A stretch of 64,000 nucleotides of DNA from Sclerurus mexicanus. Its lineage: Eukaryota > Chordata > Aves > Passeriformes > Furnariidae. This document shows positions 1-11,403 of this stretch, one piece after another. Position numbers and translations under genes: made by a program. Positions within the stretch are counted from its first letter, which is position 1; the number at the start of each line of letters is the position of its first letter. The notes beneath the pieces are model-generated. The model did not search any database, was not told the origin of the DNA, and saw only the letters and a program-made list of their open reading frames with translations. The stretch lies in the NCBI GenBank assembly GCA_013396755.1, contig VWZF01006727.1:186215-250214 (forward strand), in the 5' to 3' direction.

Positions 1-60
1 CAGCTCTGTCCCCTCCTGGCTTCTGAAAAAATTAATCCTGTCCTGGCTGGAACCAGGACA
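1..60 (-). mobile_element. ERV LTR, 5' terminal fragment cut by the window edge
   Basis: Read on the minus strand, these bases begin TGTCCTGGTTCCAGCCAGGA and continue to an ATTAATTTTTTC block. That is the start of a common avian ERV LTR type (TG start, 'ctgg..ctgggataGAGTTAATTTT'). The same terminal block recurs in the LTRs at 10539, 39644 and 46597. The rest of the element lies outside the window, so whether it is a solo LTR or part of a provirus cannot be told. Confidence 0.6.
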
Positions 61-3000
61 CTAGTTTCCAGTTTCATTCACAATTCTTTTTCTCTGCTAT
101 TTAATTTTGATTTTCCCTTCAAGTATCTAGTGATGTATTCCCAACTCTAAGATTTTCTGGGTACTTTTGTCTGGCTAGACATAGTCGGATAGGACAACAT
201 CTCCACATAGGTCTTACGTCTTCTTCTTTCAAATGAGACCTCCAGAAAATTATATATTAAGTCCTATAGTTTCCTTTCTCCTTGCTTCATCTTCTGTGGT
301 TTTAGTCCAGGTTGGTCAGTGCCCCAAGTGTCTAGATATGACATCTGGGAGAATTTCTAGAGAACTAGCCATAAAGTTTTACAAAGTATCCCTGAAAATG
401 GTTTTAATCTGGTTTCTAGCAACTTCAGGTTCTTAGAAAGGAGTTATTATTTATCAGCTCTTCAGCCACTGAATTGTGCTGTGCTCTCACTTCATATTTC
501 TTGAGCTGCTCCTCTCATTTTCTTCTTATCAATCTCAGTGAAATAACACGCAAAGCAAAAGGGTAGGAACCCTTCACAGCAAGTTTCCGTCTTTTTTATG
601 TCAGAATACTTGGTTTCTCATGATCCTTATGCTCCTTCCTGCTGCTCAGCTATGTAAAGTATACATAAAAATACCAAACACTTGAATATAACCTCTACCA
701 GATAAAGGAGTAAACAAACACATCTCTTCACATCCCTGCAGTGTGTGATTCTGCACCACTGCAATTAACTGCAAGTTAATGAGAAGTTCAAATTTTGAAT
801 TAAATTTTGAATTAAAAGTTAAAAGATGTTTATAAAAATTATCATCTTTGAACTCTGCCATCCTCAGGCTGACAATATTGTAAGAATTTAATTACTGATA
901 AAATTTCTTGCATTTTTTGTTTTTAGTCACAGCTGGAAACTTTACAAGAACAGCATCTCTTAGCAAGTTATTTTCAAATGTTACTCTGCCCAGACACCAA
1001 ATAAACAGATACTACATTTCAGTATCAGATTAAAACATTTATTTTAAAGGCAATTCTAAACCTAGAAGAAAGATTATTTTCCTTAAATTTATTTTCATTT
1101 ATTTAAACAAGCCAATGGAAAAAAAAACGTTAACATCAGAGGGGTAGAGGAGACATTCCAGTGACAAAAAATCCAGGGAAATCTTACACAGGAATCTGGA
1201 CTTCGTGTTTCTTCAGTCCAGTGCAGGAGATGGCACATGGCACCTCAGATGAGGAGGCACTGCAACCATACCACTCTCTCCTCATATGAAAGTGCCTGAA
1301 TTAGGCACTCAGGAGAAAGTACCTTCCAGTAGCCCCTCTTTTGTGTGGGTCTCACTGCAGGACACCAGTTTGATACAGAGTTCTGTTGGACTCCCCCATG
1401 CAATTTCTACTGCATCATGCAGCAGGACTGACATGAATACAACAAGCAAAATACTATATATTTGAATCTCTAGAGCACGCAGAACCCTCATAAAAAACTG
1501 CAGGTGACATCACCTCACACATGTTTCCTCATTTAAAGTATGAAAATTAGGAAACTGCCAATATAAAACCCAAACTTTGATGCACTTACTAAATTTTAAA
1601 CCAAAATCATTCTCCTTCAGTGGTAGCCTTGTATAGTTGTGTGTGCATACATACATATTATATTCTATCTACACATCAATAATAGTATACACTTTTTGGT
1701 TTTAGTGTGAGAACCAATAACTCAGAGAATCACTGGATAAACTAATTGTAAGATGTTACATAAGATGAGACACAGGCATAATACTTGAAAGGTGTTATAA
1801 TATATTATAACCATAGTTATATAAATTATTTCTAGGATGTGAAGATCCAGTCAAACTAATTTTAGCGGGATCATAGTTTCGAATGTCTTTCAAAGTTCAG
1901 GAGAATTAATGGAAAAGTTGATTCTGGTGGCAATGAGGATATCACAACTTTGAGGGAGAGGAAGGGTGAGGGTGGAGGATGAAAGAAATTTTTATTTAAT
2001 ACTACAATAATCATGTGCAAAAGTCTGGAAATTCTGCTTCTTTCAATCACAGACCAACAGCTTCAAACAAAGTGTTATGCTTTTTCCTATTGAGTTTAAT
2101 TTATTTCAGTAAAAATTTTGCCTTCTAGATTACCTGAAATGCATTCCAGGTTTTTTAAAAAAACACATCCCACTAATCTATTTGCAATTGAAATGTGAAA
2201 CTTCCAACAAAACTGCAGTGCATCAACCCAGAACAAACAACTCATCAAACCCCATAAATATGGCATGATCCCAGTAACGAAAAATGAGCTTTGCAACAGC
2301 CTGTAATTAGCATGGGAATGACAGGCACTTTCTAAACCTTTCCCAGCATATGGGTAATTATTGAAGAGCTATGACAGCAACGTATCAACAAGCCTATCCA
2401 TCTTACTGCTGTTCTATATCCTGGCTTCCTCTCAGTGGCTCTTAACAGGCCATTCAGTAATTTGATGGAAACTTCATTATACAAGAGCAATTATAAGGTT
2501 CCACCCTTAATGAGAAAGAAAATCAAAATAATCATGACTTAAAAGGAGTGTTGAAATTCCAGATAAGCACCCTAAAATATTTTATATTTCAACCTGCAAT
2601 GTTTTCAACCTTACAATTAGCTGGTGGAAATTTTGAAATTTCTACGATAATAAGTATAAATATGGTCTGTAATTTTATAACCAAAGAGTAGAGGAAGGGA
2701 AAGAAAGAAGACCTGTACAAAATAGGACAAAGGAAGATGACTGCGGACTTCAACAAGTTCCATACAATTGTAAACTTGTTGTCCCAAAAGTATTCAAATC
2801 CCCAAAAGATGAAAATTATCATTAATATCTGGTATTATGGTAGTAATGTAAAGCTTTACCATGGCGAAAGAAGAAAACTCACTGATGAAAACATTGCCTA
2901 GAAAGATAAATAACAAACACAGAAAGACATTTTAGAAAATGAATGAACCAAACAAAGAGCAGCTAGCAAAAAACACAGCCACTATTACTGCCTATTTAGA

Positions 3001-4855
3001 AAAGGAAATCTGGAGTACAGGATAAAGAATGGTCATTAACCTTTGTATTAATGGTTACAGGAATAATCATATACTGCTATCAACATTCAATTTTTTATTT
3101 ATGAAACAGCTAAATAGTTTTTTTACAATAGTCTTGGAAGATGGGAATGAAATAGGATGCTGGAACAAGAATTTACAAGTCTAATTACTCAGACTTTTTA
3201 CGTTTAAATCTTTCTACAATCCATGAATCTTGAAAATGCCTTGCAGTTCAACTTTGATTTTAGATATATAGAAATGGAGGTGGGGACAGAGGGAGAGTGA
3301 AAAGAGAAGGAGAAAGCTGGGGATAATATTCATCTTCACACTTAATCACTTCCCCTAGCCTAAGTTATAGAACAGAAGAAAATACTGGAGTAAGCTAACA
3401 TCAATCATTCTCATGGATCTTTACTTTTTATTCATTGTTCTATTGATCCCTTTCAACATTATTTCATAAGTAGATTGCAATAAAAGTGATTTCTTATTAG
3501 GTCTCTATTTTAATTCATAAAGCATAGGACACAATAGTTTTTGAATGAAGGAAAGACACCCTAAGGGAAAGAACAAAATCCTGGGTAAAAGCACAGATTT
3601 ATTGATCTTTTCTTCAATAATAACGATTAAAATCTAATGAAGCACTATTGCCTTAATAAATTATTCAGCTCTCTCTTTCTCTTTTCCAGATTCTAACTGG
3701 ATGTACTCCAAAGAAATAAAGGCTCAAACACAAAATGCTGCAAATACTGGATTCTTCAATTAGTGAGCCATGACAATTTTAAAAAACATCTTACACATAA
3801 GAAAATCATTGGTCCAAAGCCCAGCTGACCAGCAAATGGAGAAAGAGATCAACGTGTTATGGAAAGGAGGGGAAGAGATTTTTGCCAGCTTTTTTATTTT
3901 CTAGGCAAATTTAAGGGCACTGTCTTTCCTACTCTACATTTTCTCTTGCAATGGAGCAATGAGGACTGTCCCAATTACTATATTTCTCTCTTCTGTATAA
4001 GAACACACCCCCCATGGGTTAAGCTGGAGGTTTATACTCATCTATTTAGTGTCTTCACCCTAAATCAAAAAAATATTTAGTTGCCAAGGCTCCTGGGATA
4101 TCCAGCCCTGAAGACGAGATTTCCAGAGCAGCATGCAATATTCAGAGAAATAAAGCTGGCAAAGAATGCAACTTGTTGGTTAGCTTAAAATCTTGTCCCT
4201 TAACTTTAATTTATGAAAAATTTCAAGCTCATGTTTCATTCAGAGTTCCTGATAAGATTCGTATATATAGTGTATGTTCACAAAGAATGAATGGCAAGTA
4301 ATCCATAACTAGTATGCTTATACAAACCATATATCTGAATATGTCCTCTTTTTGAATAAAAACTTGATGAAATAGTGCAAATACCAGCAGAAGATAGATA
4401 ATATTTCTAGGTGATGATGATGCATTCAAAAGAAATGTTTCATATAAGCACCCTCAAATTAACCTCCATGCCACAGCTATAGTGCATAATTCTGTAACTG
4501 GATTGTTAGGGAAACACTTGTCAATCAAGATGAGTCTGACCATGAATAGGAGTGCATAGAGGTGTCAGCCATTGAAAATAAGATTAATTATTTAAACTAT
4601 AAAGATTTCACATTAACTTTCCACAAAAGGTCAAAAGAATCATATAAGTGCCCATTTTCTCTCGTGAATGTAATTCATGTAGTTTTATATCAAGGACAAT
4701 GTTTAAAAGTGTGCATGCCTAGCTTGATATAACCTGATAATGAGTTTTTTAATGAGAACAGTGTTTTTAAAAAGAAGTTACCTAGCTTTATGGAAAGAAT
4801 TAGCTGGGATTGATAGATTAATCAGGTAAGATTATATTTATAAAACTTTATATAA
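61..4855. other. Intergenic, no recognisable gene
   Basis: AT-rich unique-looking sequence. Open frames on both strands are all under 85 codons, with no recognisable domain and no plausible exon structure. It holds a perfect 12-bp x 2 tandem repeat (unit aattttgaatta) at 791-814 and an 18-bp perfect AT palindrome at 1794-1811. A stretch at about 4799-4824 resembles an LTR terminal block (agctgggat..ttaat) and could be the decayed start of the LTR that follows. Confidence 0.7.
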
Positions 4856-5080
4856 GGGGAGAAGTTCATTGAGGACTGTCTCCCATGGGAGGAACCCCAT
4901 GCTGGAGCAGGGTAAGAGTGTGATGAAGTAAGTAACCCTAATGAGTAAGTTCTTGAGGAGGAAGGAGCATCAGAGGCAATAAACTGACCACATTCCCCAT
5001 CCTCCTGCACCACTTGGGAGGAGGTAGAGAAATTAGCAGTGAAGTAGAGCCTGGGAAGAAGGGAGGGGTGGGGAGAAAAT
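4856..5080 (+). mobile_element. ERV LTR, left part (split by a CR1)
   Basis: The sequence matches a familiar avian LTR body: 'gaggactgtctcccatggga', a GCTGGAGCAGGG block, 'gaaactgaccacattcccca'-like text and a 'gggaagaagggaggggtggg' block. A TATA-like TATATAAG lies just before it, at about 4850. The element stops abruptly at about 5080 where a CR1 3' end begins, and it resumes at about 5529. The upstream boundary is uncertain. Terminal-type sequence near 4800 suggests most of U3 may be deleted. Confidence 0.6.
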
Positions 5081-5528
5081 CACAGAATCATTAAGGTTGG
5101 AAAAGACCTCTGAGTTCATTGAGTTCAAATGCTGTCTCAGCACTGCCAAGTTCACCACTAAACCATGTTCCCAGCTGCCACATCCACATGTCTTTTGAAC
5201 ACTTCTAGGGGTGGTGATTTCACCACTTCCCTAGGCAGGCTGTTCCAATTCCTGGCTACCACTTGAGCCAAGAAATGTTTTCTAAAACCTAATCTAAATC
5301 TCCCCTGGTGCAACTTGTGGTCATTCCCTCTTGACACTTGCTACTTGGGAGAAGAAACAGACCCCCACCTTGCTACAACCTCCTTTCAGGGAGTTCAAGA
5401 GAGGGATAAGGTCTCCCCTGAGTGTCCTTTTCTCAAGACCCAGCTCCCTCAGCCTCTCCTTGACAGAGTCATGCTTCATACCCTTCCCCACCTATGCTGT
5501 CCTTCTCTGGACATGCTCCCACAAGCTC
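5081..5528 (-). mobile_element. CR1 LINE fragment inserted in an LTR
   Basis: The copy starts on the plus strand with the complement of the CR1 tail (cacagaatcattaaggttgg aaaagacct). It then follows the usual CR1 3' region: 'ctgccaagttcaccactaaa', a 'cacttctaggggtggtgatt' block, 'aggcaggctgttccaat', and the complement of the LFSLEKRRL-type ORF2 C-terminal region near 5440-5520. It is 5'-truncated, as most CR1 copies are. It interrupts an LTR and is therefore younger than it. No intact reading frame remains. Confidence 0.92.
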
Positions 5529-5745
5529 CTTTTAAGATTGAGAAATTGTTTTATTTATAGGTACTCTACTCTGATTTGGTTGGTAATAAATTAATTTTCC
5601 CTAACTGAAATCTGCTTTGCCTTTGACAGTAATTGATGAGTGATCTCTCCCTGTCTTTATCTTGGCCCATGTGACTTTCATTACATTTCCTCTCCCCTAT
5701 CCAGCTGATGGGCACCTGGTGTCCAGTCAAGGTCAAACCATCACA
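5529..5745 (+). mobile_element. ERV LTR, right part (3' end)
   Basis: This continues the LTR interrupted at 5080: ttttaagatt, then ctactctgatttggttggta, an AATAAA polyadenylation signal at 5585-5590, a 'gtaattgatgagtgatctct' block and 'ctgtctttatct'. It ends with the diagnostic 'ggcacctggtgtccagtcaa ... accatcaca' terminus at 5745. The same 3' terminus occurs at the end of the LTR at 11403. Confidence 0.75.
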
Positions 5746-8700
5746 GTTTGAAATTATGTTTTGTGATTTGAAATCAGCATTAATTCAAATTCAAGCACAG
5801 TTCCACACTTCAAGCATCAAACAAGTCCACAAACAGAATCTACCTTTTCATTGTTTAAAATACCTGGAACCTACTCCTCAAAATCTGCTCTAAAACAAAT
5901 TCAAATTCATCTTACAGCAAGAATGCACACAGTTGTAAATTTCTCTTTTTGATACAGTCTCAATACCCTCATGATATCACCAACATGATAAATCAGCATG
6001 GCATAAACAATCCCCTTCCCCTGAAAAATTGTATTGGTGTTTTACTATCTATTGTGATGAGTGCAGTAATAACTTCATTTAGAAAAACCGGCATCAAATA
6101 TGTATCAGGTATTTGAATTTCACAACAGGTAAAGCAATAAAGCATTTAACTTTCATTTTATATACAGTGCTTTGCAGTGTGAACATATGCTTCAAGTGCA
6201 ACTTTTACTGACCTTTATGTCTGTCAAAATTGATCTCAGCTTTAAACAGATGATTCTAAAAGACCACAAATGCTCATGAAAGACATGGCCAGATCTAATT
6301 CAGTAGAACATGTTCTTCTTGCTGCTGGAGACAGATACAAGATGACCAAAATAAACAGCCTACCTGCACACTATTAATTTTTCTAAATATTACCCAGCTA
6401 GTCCCATATAAATGTCACCTCTCATTGAAATAAAATGTGCTACAATGGATTGCAAGCTGCTCTCCATCTTCTTTTCTGGTGGGTTCAGGGAGAAGCAATG
6501 ATTTTCTACATTTATAATGATAAAAACTGGAGGGAAAAAATCTTCAATATAGTTGTTCCTTTCGTTAAATTCAAACCTTGTTGAATCTGCAGATGCTTTT
6601 CCATATTCCAGGCAGGACCAGGTGTCTTTATAATGCTATTGTTACTGGTTTTTTGTGACAGTTTCTTTCATACTCAGAGTAGTAGGAAGAAATTATCTTA
6701 CTGTCAGACACTATAGAAATTCTAATTAATCAGTGAGTGGATTATACATTTCATGTCATATTTTAACACATGAAATTCTTGTCTCTCCTGGAGCAAATGA
6801 TGGCTTCAAATATGATTTTAAAAAAAAAAAAAAAGGTAGGCTTAACCATCCAAGCAGAGAAGATCCATTTTTGCAGTAATGAAAGCAGGGAAAAAAAAAA
6901 TCTTCTGCTTATAAAATGAGATTAGTTTCATTTATGCATGGGAATACAGGGTGTGACCTGTGATAGCAGCATTTGTTGATTTGTAAGATCTCTTATCTAA
7001 AAATAACCACTCTGTTTAATGTCTTTAATATGTACCTGTTGTGTACCATGTGTCTTTGCTGTAATTCAGCAAACATTATTTGCTATGAACCAGGGCATAT
7101 TCGAAATTTTGCAAGCCCAAAATCAATTAGATTGACACACTTCATAACATATCCAGTTAAAAGTAACACTTAAATTATGAGTTTCCAGTGAGAATTCAGA
7201 ATGACAAAGCTGTTGGGTAAATCCTTTATCATGAACATACTAACAGTACAAAGCTTCCTACATCTACATGCAGTTTTATGTCTGTTATTCAATATTACCT
7301 CATCCCCCACGATGCTTTTTCAAAACTGGTTCTAAAATGCATAAACTGCATTTTATGTATTCTGAGCACTGAAATACAAACTACAGCCATGGAGAGATAC
7401 TGGCTGGGGAATTCCTCAGGAGAGTGTACAGTTACCCAGTGTGAAAATTTTCCTATAGTGATATTGACAGACATGGACTATTGAATTTAGGAGTAACTGG
7501 GTAGGAAATTATATTGATGTTCAATAAATTTTCACTCAGGAAAAGATTTAATCTGTGAGAAAACCAATCGTAATGTAAAGGCATATGATTTAATTGTTTG
7601 GCCAACAGAAAAACTCAATGAAGAATTTATAAAGGGAACATCCTAAGCCTCATTGAACGATCACAGATTCAAGGTTTGGGTTGCTGTCTGGTACTCTTTC
7701 TCTCTCAAACACACACCTCAGTATCTGTCTTTCTTAACAATAGTTAAGCCACAGAACTAAAAATGGGACTTGGATTTCTGCACAAAATCTGACATCTCAC
7801 AGTAAATATTCTATATTTTGTGTATATTTGTTTCTAAGAGAAAGATTTAGTAAAACAAGATTTTAGAGCTGAAGTATGTATCAGGTTTAAGCACATCTCA
7901 CCAATAAAATTCAAATGTTTGTTAAGAGGATTGGTTATCTCATACTGGAAAAGAGAGATAATCAAAATAAAACTCCTTGTCCAGGATAATCCTGCAAGTT
8001 TGCAATAGTGTTAGGAATGGAGAACAGACCTTCCAGCTCCATTCAACACTACAGTATCTCTGCCTCCCAGAATAAAAGGGCAAAGCTTCAAAAGAGTGTT
8101 TCCTCTAAAGCTGAGCAACACTTTGCCCTAAGAGTCCCACTTGACAATACTGATAAAATTTGAAATTACATAATTATGTATAGCATATGGCATTATAAAG
8201 TATTTTCAAAAATTAATTATCAATGAACACAATATTTGGGCAACTTTCCTTGTGTGGCATTGGTGTACATTACCTAAGAGTAAAGGGACAAGAAGCCATT
8301 ATTAGCAGAGCTCACTGTTCTAGATTTTATAAGGGGGCAGTTAAGCAGTCAGATACTGTGTGGAGGCACACCTAGATGAATGAAGACTGCCAAAGAAGGG
8401 ATAGAGTTCAAAATGCTATATTTGCCTTATGTATTAGTTCTAAGGCAAAAAAGTAGAAAACCTCCCCAAAGCAGCTATGGTAGCACCTGTGGATCTTGTC
8501 CTTAGGCACCCCATTTTCTTCATTAACACTGCAGAGAATTTAAGCAGCCTTGGAGACAAGTTTCCTTCTAGAATACACTGTCTACTTGTAAATCTCAGGT
8601 AAAATGTTTGGCTCAGTGTTACACAAAAAGCTTGAGGAATGGAAATTCTTGAAACAAATTATGAAGAATCATTTGAATGAGTAGCTATATAGAGCCAGCA

Positions 8701-10538
8701 CCAGTTCTTCTGATTGCACAGGTTATTTCAGAAGATAGGCATTTGTCAATAAGGTTCCATAGCCAATTGTTTTAGAATAAATAGTCTAATTTTTGCTTTA
8801 TTATCATTTGGAAAAGACAACTGAAAGGAAATGTTTTGGAAATGTCAGTGATGCATAAACTGCCAGTGTAAGGAATCTGGATTTATTATGGAGATATAGG
8901 ATGGTTCCTACTCAGAACAAACCCCTATTTTATGTCTAGAAATGTTCATCTTGAGTTTTGGAACCCTTGGAAACTCTTTATTCAAGAACTGCTTATTCAC
9001 AAAGACATGTTGCATACCAGGAATACCTACCAGAACAAAAGCCTAATTTTAAACAAGAAAAAAATAATTTATGGTAAAAAAAAGTGTGAATGAAAAAATA
9101 TCTTGCACTGACTAAATATAGTAGGTTTCCAAAACAGCAGTATGCCTTATGTTTTTCATGTTTTTGCTTTATTTTGTTTAACTGAAGTAGAACTCTATGA
9201 AATTAAATTTAATGTATCCATGAAGAACAATAATGGTATATGCACAGTCTCATCATCCAAAGATTTATCCACTCCTGGTTGTATCCTTATAAGAAATAGC
9301 TATGTTTGGTTGCAGGGAACCAAAGCAGTTCAGTGAAGAAATTTAAATTTTACTTTGTTGACTAAATTTGAAAAGAAAATCTAGAAGATCTGATTGAAGG
9401 GTTTAAAGTGACACAGAGAGGAATTAAAAGGGATCATCTTATACACGTTTTACAGTCTAGTACACGAAATAATTTGGTATGATTACTCATTGTATTATTA
9501 AATTTGCAGTAATTTTTTTGTAAAATTTCTTAGTTGTTTTAGGATCCTTAAGCATGCAAGCCTTGAAGAGGAGGGCCTGATTGATATATTGAGAATTTGG
9601 TGACCTTGGGGACTTTGTCATTTAGACTGCTCAGAAAATAATTCTGCACATTGATTGAAAATGTAGTTAAGTGAAGAGGTGTGAACAAGAATCAAAGGGA
9701 TTCAGGAAGAGTGCCTTCTTTCATGAATACTTTTTAAAAATGCTACCTTCTTCTGTGTCATGTTCCTCAATGAGTTTTCACAGATAAACTGCCCCCTCCA
9801 AAAGCTGATATCCCAGTTGTAGTAGTTTATAATAGTATGATTCAGGTCCAGCTAGATGCAGTACTGAATGACTGAGCTTCATGCAGTTGACTTGGATATT
9901 TTACAAATACATGCACCTCAGGTTTGCTTGCACATTACAGGGCACATAAACCTTTGAAAAGCTGTTAAATGTGTGCCTCATGTATTCCTTTCCACACCAC
10001 AGTCACTGCTGAAGAAATGTTTTCAGAATATACTTGTAGCATGCAACATCAGTTGGGAAGTACAGACTCTTTACCTTTCCTACTGCAGAAAATATTATAA
10101 ATGTTTAGGCACATTTGGAATTCCTGAACATATGGAGGATGTTTCAATGCAGCTCTGTTCAATTGTAACAGGGAACTAGAGAATAAAGAAGCAACTTTCA
10201 AGAGAAAATATTATTAGACCTCTGGAAAATGGGACTTTCACTTCAAGTCTTTTCATTCATTCACTCCATTACAGAGACCACACAAAGTCTCACACTTCCA
10301 GCTTGTTTCAGAAGAAATTTGCCACTTCAACACTTTCTAAATCTAAAAAGCTCTAATATTTTCTTCAAATATCTTCACCTCAAATTTGTATTATTCTATT
10401 TTAGGCAGGTGTTAAAAATATATTAAAGAGCTAATTTTTGAGATTAGATCTTTTGAATTGATCATTTTATACCTTCATATTTAGATTCACAATGATTTTA
10501 AAGATGGAAACCATGAACATTTGGATACTTTATCCTAA
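5746..10538. other. Intergenic, no recognisable gene
   Basis: AT-rich sequence with only short chance frames. It contains a poly(A) run near 6819-6834 without a recognisable retrocopy upstream. I saw no CR1 or LTR signature. Confidence 0.7.
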
Positions 10539-11403
10539 TGTATTTGGTCTAGCTGAGATGGAGTTCATTTTTCCTATAGTGTTATGCTCTACATTGTTAG
10601 CTAGAAGGGTGTTGATAACACATCAGGGTTTTGGCTACTGCTGTCAGCACTGTCTCTCCAACATTCTGCCCCCCACCATCAGAAAGTTGGTGATGGGCAA
10701 GACCTTGGGGGGGACACAGCTACAACAGTTGACTCAAATTTACCAAAGGGATATTCCATATCATATGGTATCAGCTCAGATATAAAAGCTAAGAAATAGA
10801 GGAGGAAGGGGAGGCATTTGTTATTTACAATGTTTGTCTTTCATAGTAACCGCTACACATGCTGAAGTTGCTTCCTGGGAAGTGACCAGACGTCACTTTC
10901 TGCTGAGAACTAAAAAATAAAATATATTTTTTTTTCTCTTTGCTTGTACTTAAGCAGTCTTTCACTTTTGTTTTAGTAAGCTGCCTTATCTCAGCCTATG
11001 AGTTGTTTTCCATCTTATTTTCTCTCCCCTGTCCAGCTGACAAGGGGGATTGATAGAACTGCTTGGTGGGCACCTGGCATCCNAAAAGCTAAGAAATAGA
11101 GGAGGAAGGGGAGGCATTTGTTATTTACAATGTTTGTCTTTCATAGTAACCGCTACACATGCTGAAGTTGCTTCCTGGGAAGTGACCAGACGTCACTTGC
11201 TGCTGAGAACTAAAAAATAAAATATATTTTTTTTTCTCTTTGCTTGTACTTAAGCAGTCTTTCACTTTTGTTTTAGTAAGCTGCCTTATCTCAGCCTATG
11301 AGTTGTTTTCCATCTTATTTTCTCTCCCCTGTCCAGCTGACAAGGGGGATTGATAGAACTGCTTGGTGGGCACCTGGCATCCAGGCAAGTTCAACCTACC
11401 ACA
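10539..11403 (+). mobile_element. ERV solo-type LTR carrying an artefactual internal duplication
   Basis: It starts TGTATTTGGTCTAGCTGAGA and runs through a 'ttgataacacatcagg' block, 'caaagggatattccatatca' and a TATAAAAG box at 10781. It has an AATAAA signal at 10916-10921 and ends with the 'ggcacctggcatccaggcaa ... cctaccaca' terminus. These are landmarks of a common avian ERV LTR. The half downstream of the TATA box appears twice around an N (10784-11082 and 11084-11382). Removing one copy leaves about 565 bp, closer to the other solo-type LTRs here. I saw no clear target-site duplication and no internal viral genes. Confidence 0.8.
10784..11382. repeat. 299-bp direct duplication flanking a single N
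   Basis: Positions 10784-11082 and 11084-11382 are identical by eye except T at 10899 against G at 11199, and they are separated only by N at 11083. Both copies begin 'aaaagctaagaaatagagga' and end 'gggcacctggcatcc'. This is the pattern left when two overlapping contig ends, or two haplotypes, are placed on either side of a token gap instead of being merged. Confidence 0.93.

Noticed and set aside
1794..1811. 18-bp perfect palindrome of TTATAATATATTATAA type
   Set aside because: Pure A/T apart from the end bases; such palindromes are common in AT-rich DNA.
6819..6834. Poly(A) run, considered as the tail of a processed pseudogene
   Set aside because: No coding or transcript-like sequence and no polyadenylation signal block upstream; simple homopolymer expansion is enough. 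The runs near 37338 and 57258 were rejected for the same reason.
10492..10785. 97-codon plus-strand frame starting near a TATA box
   Set aside because: Falls mainly in the U3 part of the LTR at 10539; no domain.
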